DNA of 6,466 bases from assembly GCA_002746275.1 (NCBI GenBank), contig NVWR01000004.1, positions 271,271-277,736 of the forward strand, given 5' to 3'. The translations under genes and the position numbers were made by a program. This document shows, in pieces, positions 1-5,981 of the stretch. Numbering within the stretch: the first letter of the stretch is position 1; each line of letters starts with the position of its first letter. Under the pieces are notes generated by a model. That model ran no database searches and was not told the DNA's origin. It saw nothing but the letters and a program-made list of their open reading frames with translations. The stretch comes from Rhodobiaceae bacterium (lineage in GTDB: Bacteria > Pseudomonadota > Alphaproteobacteria > Parvibaculales > Parvibaculaceae).

Positions 1-116
1 TTGCTCAGCATTTTGACACCTCCTACTTTCAGGATTTTTCTGCCAAATTCCCTGAAATGATTGAAGGCACGGCCTCCATTAAAATCTATCAGGTATCCAA
101 CATTGAGGATGTGTGA
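1..116 (+). CDS. C-terminal end of a probable ABM-fold (antibiotic biosynthesis monooxygenase-like) protein, partial
   Basis: An open frame enters from the left edge (first full codon at 3) and stops at TGA 114-116, giving 37 C-terminal residues. The pattern H-F-x-T-x-Y-F-x-x-F early in the fragment, then a short linker and the strand I-K-I-Y-Q-V near the end, resembles the last helix and strand of small ABM-fold proteins (putative quinol monooxygenases, YgiN-like), which often read H-x-x-T-x-H-F-x-x-F then a hydrophobic strand. Those proteins are dimeric alpha/beta barrels of about 100 residues that act on quinones or polyphenols without metal or flavin. The start and any active-site residues lie outside the window, so function is inferred from a short tail only. 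Being codirectional with the acyl-CoA dehydrogenase 208 bp downstream is compatible with a catabolic role but does not prove it. The existence of a coding tail is more certain than the family name. Confidence 0.5.
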   Translation, partial: AQHFDTSYFQDFSAKFPEMIEGTASIKIYQVSNIEDV

Positions 117-141
117 GTTGCAAAGCCGGCGAAAAGGAAAC

Positions 142-185
142 ATGGCGTTGAGCGCTTGAGCTCCCCACGCGGCGGCCAACGCCAT
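142..185. repeat. 9-bp perfect inverted repeat between the partial gene and the acyl-CoA dehydrogenase
   Basis: ATGGCGTTG at 142-150 is matched by CAACGCCAT at 177-185, with a 26-base loop. It lies 25 bases after the upstream stop codon and could form an RNA hairpin at the end of that transcript, but no T-run follows, so it is not a standard intrinsic terminator. An inverted repeat of this size and span can arise by chance in a window this long. The rest of 117-324 shows no gene and no convincing promoter. Confidence 0.3.
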
Positions 186-324
186 AGGACGTTGCGGAAA
201 CTGTCTATCCGTCTTGGCCATTGCCGCTACCGTGTGGAAAAACCTTTCCTGAACTTCCCTCTTCGCCCGCAAAGCGCTTATCCTGAACCCATCAATATTC
301 AAAATACACTCAAGGGTCATTGCC

Positions 325-1524
325 ATGGATTTTCGATTTAGTGCGGAAGATGAAGCGTTCCGCAAAACCGTTCGTGATTTTTTCACCGATGAGTATCCGG
401 CAGATCTTCTGGCCAAGATAAAAAATGGTCAGCAGGTCACGAAGGCTGACTACCAGCGGTCGGAGCGGGCCTATAACGACAAAGGCTGGGTCGCCGTCAA
501 CTGGCCGCAAGAATATGGCGGTACCGGATGGACCCCCACCCAGAAGTATATTTTTGACGATGAACTGGAACGTGCCGGCGCGCTGAGCGTGGTCCCGATG
601 GGTCTCCTCTATGTGGCTCCTGTCATCTACACGTTTGGATCAGAGGAACAAAAGAAGCGTTGGCTCCCGGACATTCTCGCCAGTCGGACTTTTTGGGGAC
701 AAGGTTATTCCGAGCCGGAGGCTGGCTCTGATCTCGCCTCACTGCAATGCAAGGCCGTGCGCGACGGTGATGACTACATTGTGACGGGCACCAAAATATG
801 GACCAGTCTGGGTCATTATGCGGATTGGCTTTTCTGCCTTGTGCGCACAAGCAACACTGGCAAAAAGCAGGAAGGGATTTCTTTCCTGTGCATGGATGCC
901 AAGACGCCGGGCATTACCGTCTATCCGATCACCACGATTGACGGCACCCAATATCTCAATCGCATTGAATTTGACGATGTGCGCGTGCCCGCCGAAAACC
1001 TGATCGGTGAGGAAGGCATGGGCTGGACCTATTCCAAATACCTGCTGTCCAATGAGCGTACGTCCTACGCACATATTGCTGGGAAATGGGCCGACATTGC
1101 CCGGCTGAAAGAAATCGCCACGACCATTCAGTCCGGCAATCGCACCCTGCTTGACGAACCAGCCTTTGCGCAGAAGCTGGCCAAGGTAGAAGTGGACCTG
1201 ACGGCGCTGGAATTTATGGTGTTGCGTACTCTGTCCGCTGTGTCGGCAGGCGAGACGCCCGGCGGGGCGAGTTCCGCGTTGAAAATTCTGGCAACCGAAA
1301 ACGCGCAGGCGATTACGGAGCTTTTTCTGGAGGCAAACGGCTCCAACGCGCTTCCATTCTTTCCCGACAGAAATGCTGCCGACTGGCACGAAGGATTGGA
1401 TATTCCGGCCTACGCCGCCCCGACAACAGCTGCCTATTTCTTCAATCGGGCACAAACCATCTATGGCGGGGCAACGGAAGTTCAGAAAAATATCATTTCA
1501 AAACAAGTGCTTGGCGTAAGTTAG
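325..1524 (+). CDS. Acyl-CoA dehydrogenase family protein (FadE-like flavoprotein)
   Basis: A complete 399-residue acyl-CoA dehydrogenase, the usual length for the family. These soluble FAD enzymes introduce the alpha,beta double bond in acyl-CoA and pass electrons to electron-transfer flavoprotein. An N-terminal helical domain (about 1-120) precedes the middle beta domain, which shows GYSEPEAGSDL at 127-137 and TGTKIWTSLGHYADW at 154-168 (flavin and substrate contacts). The C-terminal helical domain ends with R375 and IYGGATEVQKNIISKQVLG from about 379. The usual catalytic Glu of medium-chain enzymes, in the Y-E-G-T motif, is Gly here (Y380-G381-G382). Glu244 in N-E-R-T (243-246) sits where isovaleryl-CoA and long-chain enzymes carry their base, so it is the probable catalytic residue. 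The start is supported by AAGGG at 312-316, 8 bases before the ATG. Substrate cannot be assigned; branched, aromatic-side-chain or steroid-type acyl-CoAs are possible. The gene stands alone, with the next promoter beginning about 21 bp after its stop. Confidence 0.93.
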   Translation: MDFRFSAEDEAFRKTVRDFFTDEYPADLLAKIKNGQQVTKADYQRSERAYNDKGWVAVNWPQEYGGTGWTPTQKYIFDDELERAGALSVVPMGLLYVAPVIYTFGSEEQKKRWLPDILASRTFWGQGYSEPEAGSDLASLQCKAVRDGDDYIVTGTKIWTSLGHYADWLFCLVRTSNTGKKQEGISFLCMDAKTPGITVYPITTIDGTQYLNRIEFDDVRVPAENLIGEEGMGWTYSKYLLSNERTSYAHIAGKWADIARLKEIATTIQSGNRTLLDEPAFAQKLAKVEVDLTALEFMVLRTLSAVSAGETPGGASSALKILATENAQAITELFLEANGSNALPFFPDRNAADWHEGLDIPAYAAPTTAAYFFNRAQTIYGGATEVQKNIISKQVLGVS

Positions 1525-1545
1525 GGGCTAAATTGAGCTCCAGGG

Positions 1546-1573
1546 TTGATTTGGTTCAACGTTAAACTATATT
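1546..1573 (+). promoter_or_regulatory. Predicted sigma70-type promoter of the nitroreductase-marR operon
   Basis: A -35 box TTGATT (1546-1551, 4 of 6 to consensus) and a -10 box TATATT (1568-1573, 5 of 6) are separated by 16 bp. Transcription would start near 1580, leaving a leader of about 22 bases before the ATG at 1603. The first arm of the inverted repeat fills the spacer and the second covers the expected start site, so a bound regulator would block polymerase. The boxes are read directly; promoter activity is inferred. Confidence 0.6.
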
Positions 1574-1588
1574 TGTTTAACGTTGAAC
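1554..1588. promoter_or_regulatory. Double palindromic operator, probably for the co-encoded MarR regulator
   Basis: GTTCAACGTTAAAC (1554-1567) and GTTTAACGTTGAAC (1575-1588) are perfect reverse complements across a 7-bp spacer. Each arm is also a near-palindrome around AACGTT, with 6 of 7 base pairs symmetric, so the element reads as two 14-bp dimer sites. Their centres are 21 bp apart, about two helical turns, which would put two dimers on the same DNA face. MarR dimers typically bind short palindromes of this size in their own promoters. The MarR gene is the second gene of the operon this element precedes, so autorepression is the simplest reading. I found no other copy of the motif in the window. 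Confidence 0.7.
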
Positions 1589-1592
1589 AAAT

Positions 1593-1596
1593 GGAG
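1593..1596 (+). promoter_or_regulatory. Shine-Dalgarno site that fixes the nitroreductase start
   Basis: GGAG lies 6 bases before the ATG at 1603. It supports that start over the in-frame TTG at 1546, which falls inside the promoter, and the ATG at 1591, which overlaps this site. Starting at 1603 also puts the twin-arginine motif at residues 3-9, as expected for a Tat signal. Confidence 0.75.
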
Positions 1597-1602
1597 CTTG
1601 CC

Positions 1603-2772
1603 ATGACCAGCCGTCGCCGTTTTCTAAAAATTGTTGGATCCTCTGCCCTCATCATTGCCGGGGGGGTCGGAGGCTTTGCGCTCACCCGAACCCCAACAGA
1701 TGCCCTTGCCCCGTGGGCGCGCGCCGGCAGCGCCGACTACACCGATCCCCGGGTTCGAGCTCTTTCGTATGCCATTCTTTCTCCCAACCCTCACAATCGC
1801 CAGCCATGGCAGGTGGACCTGGGAGAGGCAGACACGGCTATTCTCAGCTGTGACCTTGATCGACTGCTGCCGCATACAGATCCCTTTGAGCGCCAGATTT
1901 TGATTGGGCTCGGGTGCTTTCTCGATATGCTCCGCATGGCCGCTGCGCAGGACGGCCGGTCGGTTGAGATCGCCCCCTTTCCCGATGGTGCCCCGGACCA
2001 CCATCTCGACACACGTGCCATCGCCCGCATTCGATTTGGCGCGCCTGGGTCTGCAACCGCCGATCCCCTTTTTGCCCAGGTTCTCAAACGCCGCTCCCTC
2101 AAAGAACCCTATGACACCAGTCGTCCCATTCCAGTGTCAGCCTTTGAGCAGATCGCCTCGGTTGTTCCAGCAAATGTCGCGGTTGATTTTTCAGGGGAAC
2201 CCGCAAAGCGGGACATGTTGCGCGACCTCACCTGGCAGGCACATCTTGTGGAAGTCACAACACATCGCACGAATATGGAAAGCGTCGATTTGATGCGGAT
2301 CGGAAAGGCTGAGATCAATGCCAATCCCGACGGAATTGATATTGGCGGCACTGCCTTTCTCGATGCTCTCGCCCTAGCTGGTGTCCTGACCCGCGAGCAA
2401 CTGGCGGACCCCAACTCCGTGGGCTTCAAACAAGGCCTCGACATGTATCATGCCCTTATGCATAGCGCGATGGGACATCTGTGGCTCCACACCAAAGGCA
2501 ATTCCCGTTTCGACCAGCTGAATGCGGGGGCGGCCTGGCTTCGGGTCAACATGAAAGCAACAGAGTTGGGTCTGGGTATCCACCCTCTTTCCCAGAGCCT
2601 TCAAGAGTATGAGGAAATGAAGCCGCTCTATCAGGAGGTTCACGAAAAACTGCTTGGCACTTCAGGCGAGGATAATTCCGGTGCGCGGATACAAATGCTC
2701 GGCCGTCTTGGCTATGGTCCTACAATCAGGCCCGGACCACGCTGGCCAGTCGAAACAAGGATACATTCGTGA
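1603..2772 (+). CDS. Tat-exported nitroreductase-family (Acg-like) flavoprotein
   Basis: A 389-residue protein that begins with a textbook Tat signal: S-R-R-R-F-L-K at residues 3-9, then a hydrophobic stretch at about 10-27. A possible signal peptidase site is A-R-A at 39-41; an uncleaved anchor is also possible. The mature part resembles the long nitroreductase-fold proteins related to mycobacterial Acg: L-S-P-N-P-H-N-R-Q-P-W at 59-69 (typical FMN-contact motif near the start of the fold), a central helical section, a G-A-A-W-L-R-x-N-x-K-A-T-E-L-G-L-G segment at about 309-325, and L-G-R-L-G-Y-G-P near 366-373. The family binds FMN and may reduce quinones, nitroaromatics or other electrophiles, or may store flavin; the substrate is unknown. 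The Tat route fits export of a folded, cofactor-loaded protein to the periplasm. It is the first gene of an operon with the overlapping marR gene, under the double operator, so it is probably induced by the ligand of that regulator. Confidence 0.85.
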   Translation: MTSRRRFLKIVGSSALIIAGGVGGFALTRTPTDALAPWARAGSADYTDPRVRALSYAILSPNPHNRQPWQVDLGEADTAILSCDLDRLLPHTDPFERQILIGLGCFLDMLRMAAAQDGRSVEIAPFPDGAPDHHLDTRAIARIRFGAPGSATADPLFAQVLKRRSLKEPYDTSRPIPVSAFEQIASVVPANVAVDFSGEPAKRDMLRDLTWQAHLVEVTTHRTNMESVDLMRIGKAEINANPDGIDIGGTAFLDALALAGVLTREQLADPNSVGFKQGLDMYHALMHSAMGHLWLHTKGNSRFDQLNAGAAWLRVNMKATELGLGIHPLSQSLQEYEEMKPLYQEVHEKLLGTSGEDNSGARIQMLGRLGYGPTIRPGPRWPVETRIHS

Positions 2773-3254
2773 CGTCAAAGACCGCGCCCAACCCCGACAG
2801 TGCAGAAGCAATTTTTATGTTCTTCAATGAGATTGGCATTATCGGGCAGCTTTCCGGGACGATGTTTCGCCGTGCTCTTCCAGAGGGCATGACCATGGCT
2901 CAATTCAGTGTGCTCAATCATTTTTCGCGGCTGGGGGGCGAACGGACGCCGGCCCGGCTGGCGGCGGCCTTTCAGGTGACGAAGGGGGCGATGACAAACA
3001 CGCTGCAGCGCCTTGAGGCCAAAGGGTATGTCACCATTGAGATAGACAAGGCTGATAGACGGCGGAAATTGGTCCGTGCCACGGAGAAAGGCCTCGGCGT
3101 TTGCACCGAAACCATTACCGCTTTTGCCGGTCCTCTACGAGAATTTGGCAAAGCGCTGGGTGGGGAAGACATTGAGGCCGCGCTGCCATTTCTTCAAAAA
3201 GTCCGCAAATTCCTTGATGAAGCGCGAAATAGCGAGGATTTCACTAATCGCTAG
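2769..3254 (+). CDS. MarR-family transcriptional regulator
   Basis: A 161-residue winged-helix repressor-type protein of normal MarR length. The DNA-binding core runs from about M43 to V88: a helix with F-S-V-L-N-H-F, then T-P-A-R-L-A-A-A-F-Q-V and a recognition helix at about 71-84 (T-K-G-A-M-T-N-T-L-Q-R-L-E). The wing follows, with the family's D-x-x-D-R-R pattern as D-K-A-D-R-R-R at 93-99. Flanking N- and C-terminal helices would form the dimer interface and ligand pocket. It has a single Cys (C112), outside the N-terminal position used by OhrR-type peroxide sensors, so a small-molecule ligand is more likely than thiol sensing. The GTG start overlaps the nitroreductase stop by 4 bp (GTGA), with AAGG at 2757-2760 eight bases upstream, indicating translational coupling. 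It most likely represses its own operon through the operator at 1554-1588. The inducer is unknown. Confidence 0.92.
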   Translation: MTSKTAPNPDSAEAIFMFFNEIGIIGQLSGTMFRRALPEGMTMAQFSVLNHFSRLGGERTPARLAAAFQVTKGAMTNTLQRLEAKGYVTIEIDKADRRRKLVRATEKGLGVCTETITAFAGPLREFGKALGGEDIEAALPFLQKVRKFLDEARNSEDFTNR

Positions 3255-3291
3255 AACGTCTAGTCCGTTTCCCAAGGGTCTCGTTCATTTT

Positions 3292-3320
3292 TTGACGAAT
3301 CACTGAAATTTGGCCAGAAT
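3292..3320 (+). promoter_or_regulatory. Possible promoter of the 28-codon membrane-peptide gene
   Basis: TTGACG (3292-3297, 5 of 6 to the -35 consensus) and CAGAAT (3315-3320, 4 of 6 to the -10 consensus) are spaced by 17 bp. Transcription would begin around 3327, about 40 bases before the ATG at 3369. The -10 box is weak, and the small gene might instead be read through from marR, which ends 114 bp upstream. Confidence 0.4.
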
Positions 3321-3329
3321 CTAGATTCT
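3316..3329. repeat. 14-bp perfect palindrome overlapping the possible -10 box
   Basis: AGAATCTAGATTCT is its own reverse complement. It starts inside the possible -10 box of the small gene and covers the expected transcription start, a typical repressor position. Its sequence is unlike the MarR-type operator at 1554-1588, so a different regulator would be needed. One palindrome of this size by chance in a window of this length would not be surprising. Confidence 0.35.
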
Positions 3330-3368
3330 ACGTGAGAGTTCCATCGCTATCTGGAGGAGACCTCATCA

Positions 3369-3455
3369 ATGCGTGGGATGTTTTTTGCCGTTTCTACGAG
3401 CATGTTGTTCTGGATCGGACTCGCGGTAATAACGTATTGGACCATTTACCGCTAA
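3369..3455 (+). CDS. Small single-pass membrane protein, 28 residues, hypothetical
   Basis: An ATG at 3369 opens 28 codons ending at TAA 3453-3455. It is preceded by GGAGGAG (3353-3359), a near-perfect Shine-Dalgarno sequence 9 bases upstream and the strongest in the window. The peptide starts M-R-G, continues with an almost uninterrupted hydrophobic and aromatic stretch from about residue 4 to 25 (M-F-F-A-V early, L-F-W-I-G-L-A-V-I in the middle, T-Y-W-T-I-Y late), and ends in Arg. This is what a single transmembrane helix with short charged ends looks like. I do not recognise a named family. Small membrane peptides of this size often act by binding a larger membrane protein, but nothing here shows a partner. 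It follows marR by 114 bp and has a possible promoter of its own. Support comes from the ribosome site and composition; translation is not proven. Confidence 0.6.
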   Translation: MRGMFFAVSTSMLFWIGLAVITYWTIYR

Positions 3456-3478
3456 ATCCGATCACCATCGACACTGAA

Positions 3479-3507
3479 TACTCGGATCGGAACTGTCGGT
3501 TCGAGTA
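3479..3507 (+). terminator. Hairpin between converging transcripts, possible transcript end
   Basis: In + strand RNA, 3479-3490 can pair with 3496-3507 as a 12-bp stem (three G-U pairs) with a 5-base loop. It lies 23 bases after the small-gene stop and just before the convergent SDR stop. No U-run follows, so it is not a standard intrinsic terminator; it could protect a 3' end or mark Rho-dependent termination. Read on the - strand, the G-U pairs become C-A mismatches, so it would serve the + transcript mainly. Confidence 0.3.
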
Positions 3508-3510
3508 ACC

Positions 3511-4263
3511 TCAGACGTGCTGTCCGCCGTTGATGTGGATTTCAGCACCGTTGATGTATGAAGACTGATCCGTACAGAGAAAATAAATTGTGCGGGCCAC
3601 TTCTTCCGGCAAGCCAAGCCTCCGCATAGGGATCCCCTCGACAATCTTCTCTGTGCCCGGTGACAAAATTGCTGTGTCAATTTCGCCCGGCGCGATGGCA
3701 TTCACCCTGATATCAAGCGGACCAAAATCAGCCGCCATTTCGCGGGTCAGCCCCGCCAGTGCCGACTTTGATGTGGCGTATGCGGAGCCTGCGAATGGAT
3801 GAACGCGCGCGCCCGCGATTGAGGTCACATTCACCACCGACCCTTTCGCGGCCTTTAGTTCGCCAACCAGCCCACGAGCCAGGGTGACCGGTGCAAAAAA
3901 ATTCACCTCAAACACCTGTCGCCACACATCCATGTTGGTGCCAAAAACATCCAGGCGCTCGCCTTCTTCGTTCTTAGGCGAAATCGCGGCATTGTTGACC
4001 AGTGCGTTCAAATGGCCTCCCTGATCTTTCAGGCGCTCGCGCATTTCGCCGATCGCTTCAACCAGGTTTTCCGGGTTCGAAAGATCAACCTGAATATGGT
4101 CCTCAGGTCCGGCTTCCCAGGGGCAATCTTCAGGAAAGGGATGGCGCGAACAGGTGATGACCCGCCAGCCAGCGCTGGAAAAGCGCTTTACCGTTGCATG
4201 GCCAATCCCACGACTTGCTCCAGTCAGGATCAGGGTTTTTTTCTCATTTTCTGGTACGCTCAT
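3511..4263 (-). CDS. Short-chain dehydrogenase/reductase (classical SDR, FabG-like)
   Basis: A 250-residue classical SDR, the family's normal size; these are cytoplasmic tetramers or dimers that oxidise alcohols or reduce ketones with NAD(P)H. The Rossmann motif T-G-A-S-R-G-I-G is at 14-21, an Asp that contacts adenine at D60, and N-N-A-A at 90-93. The catalytic tetrad reads N121, S148, Y162 and K166 (Y-A-T-S-K). Arg19 in the glycine loop and S39-R40 after the second strand, with no acidic residue there, suggest NADP(H) preference. A-P-G at 191-193 and the C-terminal I-N-G-G are also typical. Substrate cannot be told; FabG-like sequences often act outside fatty-acid synthesis. The ATG at 4263 has no clear Shine-Dalgarno site but is the only sensible start before the glycine motif. 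It lies 94 bp after the metal transporter gene, with no clear promoter of its own in that gap. A short GC stem followed by TTTT on the - strand there may weakly separate it from that gene. Confidence 0.92.
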   Translation of the reverse strand: MSVPENEKKTLILTGASRGIGHATVKRFSSAGWRVITCSRHPFPEDCPWEAGPEDHIQVDLSNPENLVEAIGEMRERLKDQGGHLNALVNNAAISPKNEEGERLDVFGTNMDVWRQVFEVNFFAPVTLARGLVGELKAAKGSVVNVTSIAGARVHPFAGSAYATSKSALAGLTREMAADFGPLDIRVNAIAPGEIDTAILSPGTEKIVEGIPMRRLGLPEEVARTIYFLCTDQSSYINGAEIHINGGQHV

Positions 4264-4357
4264 GATAGCAATCTACGGGAACGCTGCCCCTGTTACCAGC
4301 AACGGTTTATCACGGCTTTGCAAAACCCCGGGGAGAGCCTTCCCCCACCGCTGAACA

Positions 4358-5263
4358 TCAAGACCGCTCAAAAGGGGTAATCTCTTCCACACCTGCCGGG
4401 TCTTGATGAGACAGAACCTCACTTCGGGGGTATGCCTGCCTGACAAGGTTTTCTACACGATCCGCAATTTCATGGGCCCGTGTCAGGCTCATCTTTCCAT
4501 CCAGTTCCAAATGAAACTGGATAAAGAGCTTGTTCCCCGACATTCGTGTGCGCAGATCGTGCATGTCTTTCACATCTGGATCCGCCAGAATTAGGCCCCG
4601 GATTTTCTCCCGTTCGAGCTCGGGAAGTTCCTGGTCCATCAATTGTCGCACAGCTTGAACTGAGATCATCCACGCGCTGCGCGCAATGAAAGCGGCAATC
4701 AAAATGCCAAACACCGGGTCTGCCCAGACAAGGCCCAAAACGCTCGATAGGACCAATGCGACAATCACTGACAGGTTCATCAGCAGATCGCCCTTGTAGT
4801 GGATCGAGTCTGCGGCGATCGCCAGGGAGTTCGTCTGCTTCACCACTTTGTTCTGATAGGAAACGAGAGCAAGGGTGAGGATGATCGCAACGACGGTCAC
4901 GGCGATACCAATCGAGGAAGATGTAATCGGTTGTGGATCCATCAACCGCCCAATGGACTCGTAAACAATATAGACAGCTGACGCGAAAATTATCAGCGCC
5001 TGCCCCACCCCCGCGATCGCCTCTGCCTTACCATGGCCAAACCGGTGGTCATAGTCGGCGGGTGCCAGAGCGGCGCGAACCGCTAAGAGGTTGAGAACAG
5101 AGGCCGCCATATCGAGTACAGAGTCGAACAGCGTGGCCATCATCGCCACGGAGCCTGTGAGCATGAAGGCGATTGATTTCAGGGTAATAAGCGTCAACGC
5201 GACCGCCACAGCTGCATTTGTCGCGCGGTGCATCAGTTTTGCGTCTGACGTTTGTGTGTCCAT
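4358..5263 (-). CDS. FieF/YiiP-type cation diffusion facilitator (divalent metal exporter)
   Basis: A 301-residue inner-membrane CDF protein, the same length as E. coli YiiP/FieF (300). These homodimers exchange protons for Zn(II), and also Cd(II) or Fe(II), to expel metal from the cytoplasm. All known YiiP metal sites can be read at a near-constant offset. Site A is D47 and D51 on TM2 with H155 and D159 on TM5, the DD-HD set linked to Zn/Cd selectivity. Site B is D70, H73 and H77 in the D-x-x-H-x-x-x-H loop before G-K-A-E. The C-terminal domain site has H235, H251, H264, H286 and D288. Six hydrophobic helices fill about 15-205, followed by the cytoplasmic ferredoxin-like domain. The gene begins 5 bp after the pdxH stop, so the two are almost certainly cotranscribed; its own Shine-Dalgarno is weak, suggesting coupling. 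No metal-responsive regulator is visible nearby, so housekeeping expression is plausible. Confidence 0.94.
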   Translation of the reverse strand: MDTQTSDAKLMHRATNAAVAVALTLITLKSIAFMLTGSVAMMATLFDSVLDMAASVLNLLAVRAALAPADYDHRFGHGKAEAIAGVGQALIIFASAVYIVYESIGRLMDPQPITSSSIGIAVTVVAIILTLALVSYQNKVVKQTNSLAIAADSIHYKGDLLMNLSVIVALVLSSVLGLVWADPVFGILIAAFIARSAWMISVQAVRQLMDQELPELEREKIRGLILADPDVKDMHDLRTRMSGNKLFIQFHLELDGKMSLTRAHEIADRVENLVRQAYPRSEVLSHQDPAGVEEITPFERS

Positions 5264-5268
5264 AACGA

Positions 5269-5880
5269 TCAGGGAAACACCCGTTCAGTCTGCCACGCAG
5301 ACTTTGCGGTATCACGACTGAACACAAGCCGGTCGTGCAGTCTGAAGGGGCGATCCCTCCAAAACTCAATATGCCGGGGTGTTAAGCGGAAGCCGGACCA
5401 GAACGGAGGTCGATCCACTTTTTTCAATGCGTATTTTGCCGCAAATCGGGCGACTTCTTTTTCCAACTCGAAGCGGCCCTTCATGGGGCGAGACTGCTTT
5501 GACGCCCATGCGCCGATCTGACTGTCCTTTGCCCGGGTGGCGAAATAGGCGTCCGCCTCTGCATCGCTGACAGGTGTGATATCACCGCGAATGCGAATTT
5601 GCCGCTTGAGACTTTTCCAGTGGAAGCACAGCGCAGCCTGGGGATTTTCCGCCAGTTCCTGTCCCTTGATACTTTCCAGATTGGTGTAGAAGACAAAACC
5701 ATCGGGGCCAGCTTCTTTCAGCAGGACCATTCTCACATCCGGAAACCCGGACGCGTCCGCTGTTGCCAGCGCCATTGCGGTTGCATCGTCAGGCTCAGAT
5801 TTTTTGGCCGTCTCCATCCATTCATCGAACAGTTGAAAAGGGTCTTTTCCTGTCGTGATGTCGGTCGCTGTTTGCGCCAT
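5269..5880 (-). CDS. pdxH: Pyridoxamine 5'-phosphate oxidase
   Basis: A 203-residue PdxH, slightly shorter than the E. coli enzyme (218) because of a shorter N-terminus. This FMN-dependent cytoplasmic dimer oxidises pyridoxine 5'-phosphate or pyridoxamine 5'-phosphate to pyridoxal 5'-phosphate with O2, the last step of de novo and salvage vitamin B6 synthesis. Key residues match E. coli at an offset of 17: R50-M-V-L-L-K55 (FMN and substrate), Y112, R116 and S120 (phosphate binding), W174, then R180-L-H182-D-R184 carrying the catalytic Arg and His. The signature I-E-F-W-x5-R-L-H-D-R is present, with Arg where many homologues have Gln, His or Gly after the Trp. The ATG at 5880 has GAGGG (5887-5891) six bases upstream. 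It is the first gene of a probable operon with the metal exporter. PLP synthesis and metal export have no obvious direct link, so sharing a transcript may be simple gene packing. Confidence 0.96.
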   Translation of the reverse strand: MAQTATDITTGKDPFQLFDEWMETAKKSEPDDATAMALATADASGFPDVRMVLLKEAGPDGFVFYTNLESIKGQELAENPQAALCFHWKSLKRQIRIRGDITPVSDAEADAYFATRAKDSQIGAWASKQSRPMKGRFELEKEVARFAAKYALKKVDRPPFWSGFRLTPRHIEFWRDRPFRLHDRLVFSRDTAKSAWQTERVFP

Positions 5881-5920
5881 TTGCGGCCCTCACATAGTCT
5901 TGGCCTACGCCTCCGCTCGA

Positions 5921-5944
5921 CGTTCTTCCCGAGAGTGGAAGACG
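5921..5944 (-). other. Possible hairpin in the pdxH leader
   Basis: CGTTCTTCC (5921-5929) and GGAAGACG (5937-5944) can form an 8-bp stem with one bulged base and a 7-base loop. It lies about 40 bases before the pdxH start codon, within the predicted leader. It is not followed by a T-run. I do not recognise a riboswitch, so a role in expression is only a possibility. Confidence 0.25.
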
Positions 5945-5981
5945 GGTTGGAGATTAGGCATCCTCATTATCTTGTACTTGT

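Noticed and set aside
142..159. Five-codon ORF (MALSA) after a good AAGGA site, as a possible leader peptide
   Set aside because: It is too short to judge, has no run of regulatory codons, and is not followed by a recognisable attenuator. The ribosome-site match may be chance.
156..341. 61-codon + strand frame before the acyl-CoA dehydrogenase
   Set aside because: Its composition is basic and unstructured, it overlaps the well-supported start at 325 in another frame, and no domain is recognisable.
739..1455. 238-codon open frame on the - strand opposite the acyl-CoA dehydrogenase
   Set aside because: It lies wholly inside a gene with unmistakable family motifs on the other strand, and its translation is rich in Gly, Arg, Cys and His without a recognisable domain.
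1524..1541. Possible terminator after the acyl-CoA dehydrogenase (GGGGCT pairing with AGCTCC)
   Set aside because: The stem is only 6 bp with one G-U pair and no T-run follows directly.
1546..1602. Upstream in-frame TTG start that would add 19 residues to the nitroreductase
   Set aside because: The added codons are the promoter and operator, and the Tat motif would be moved away from the N-terminus. GGAG at 1593-1596 supports the ATG at 1603.
4320..4346. Possible intrinsic terminator between the metal exporter and SDR genes on the - strand
   Set aside because: A 5-bp GC stem is followed by GGGG and only four T residues; too weak to call, though it may reduce read-through.
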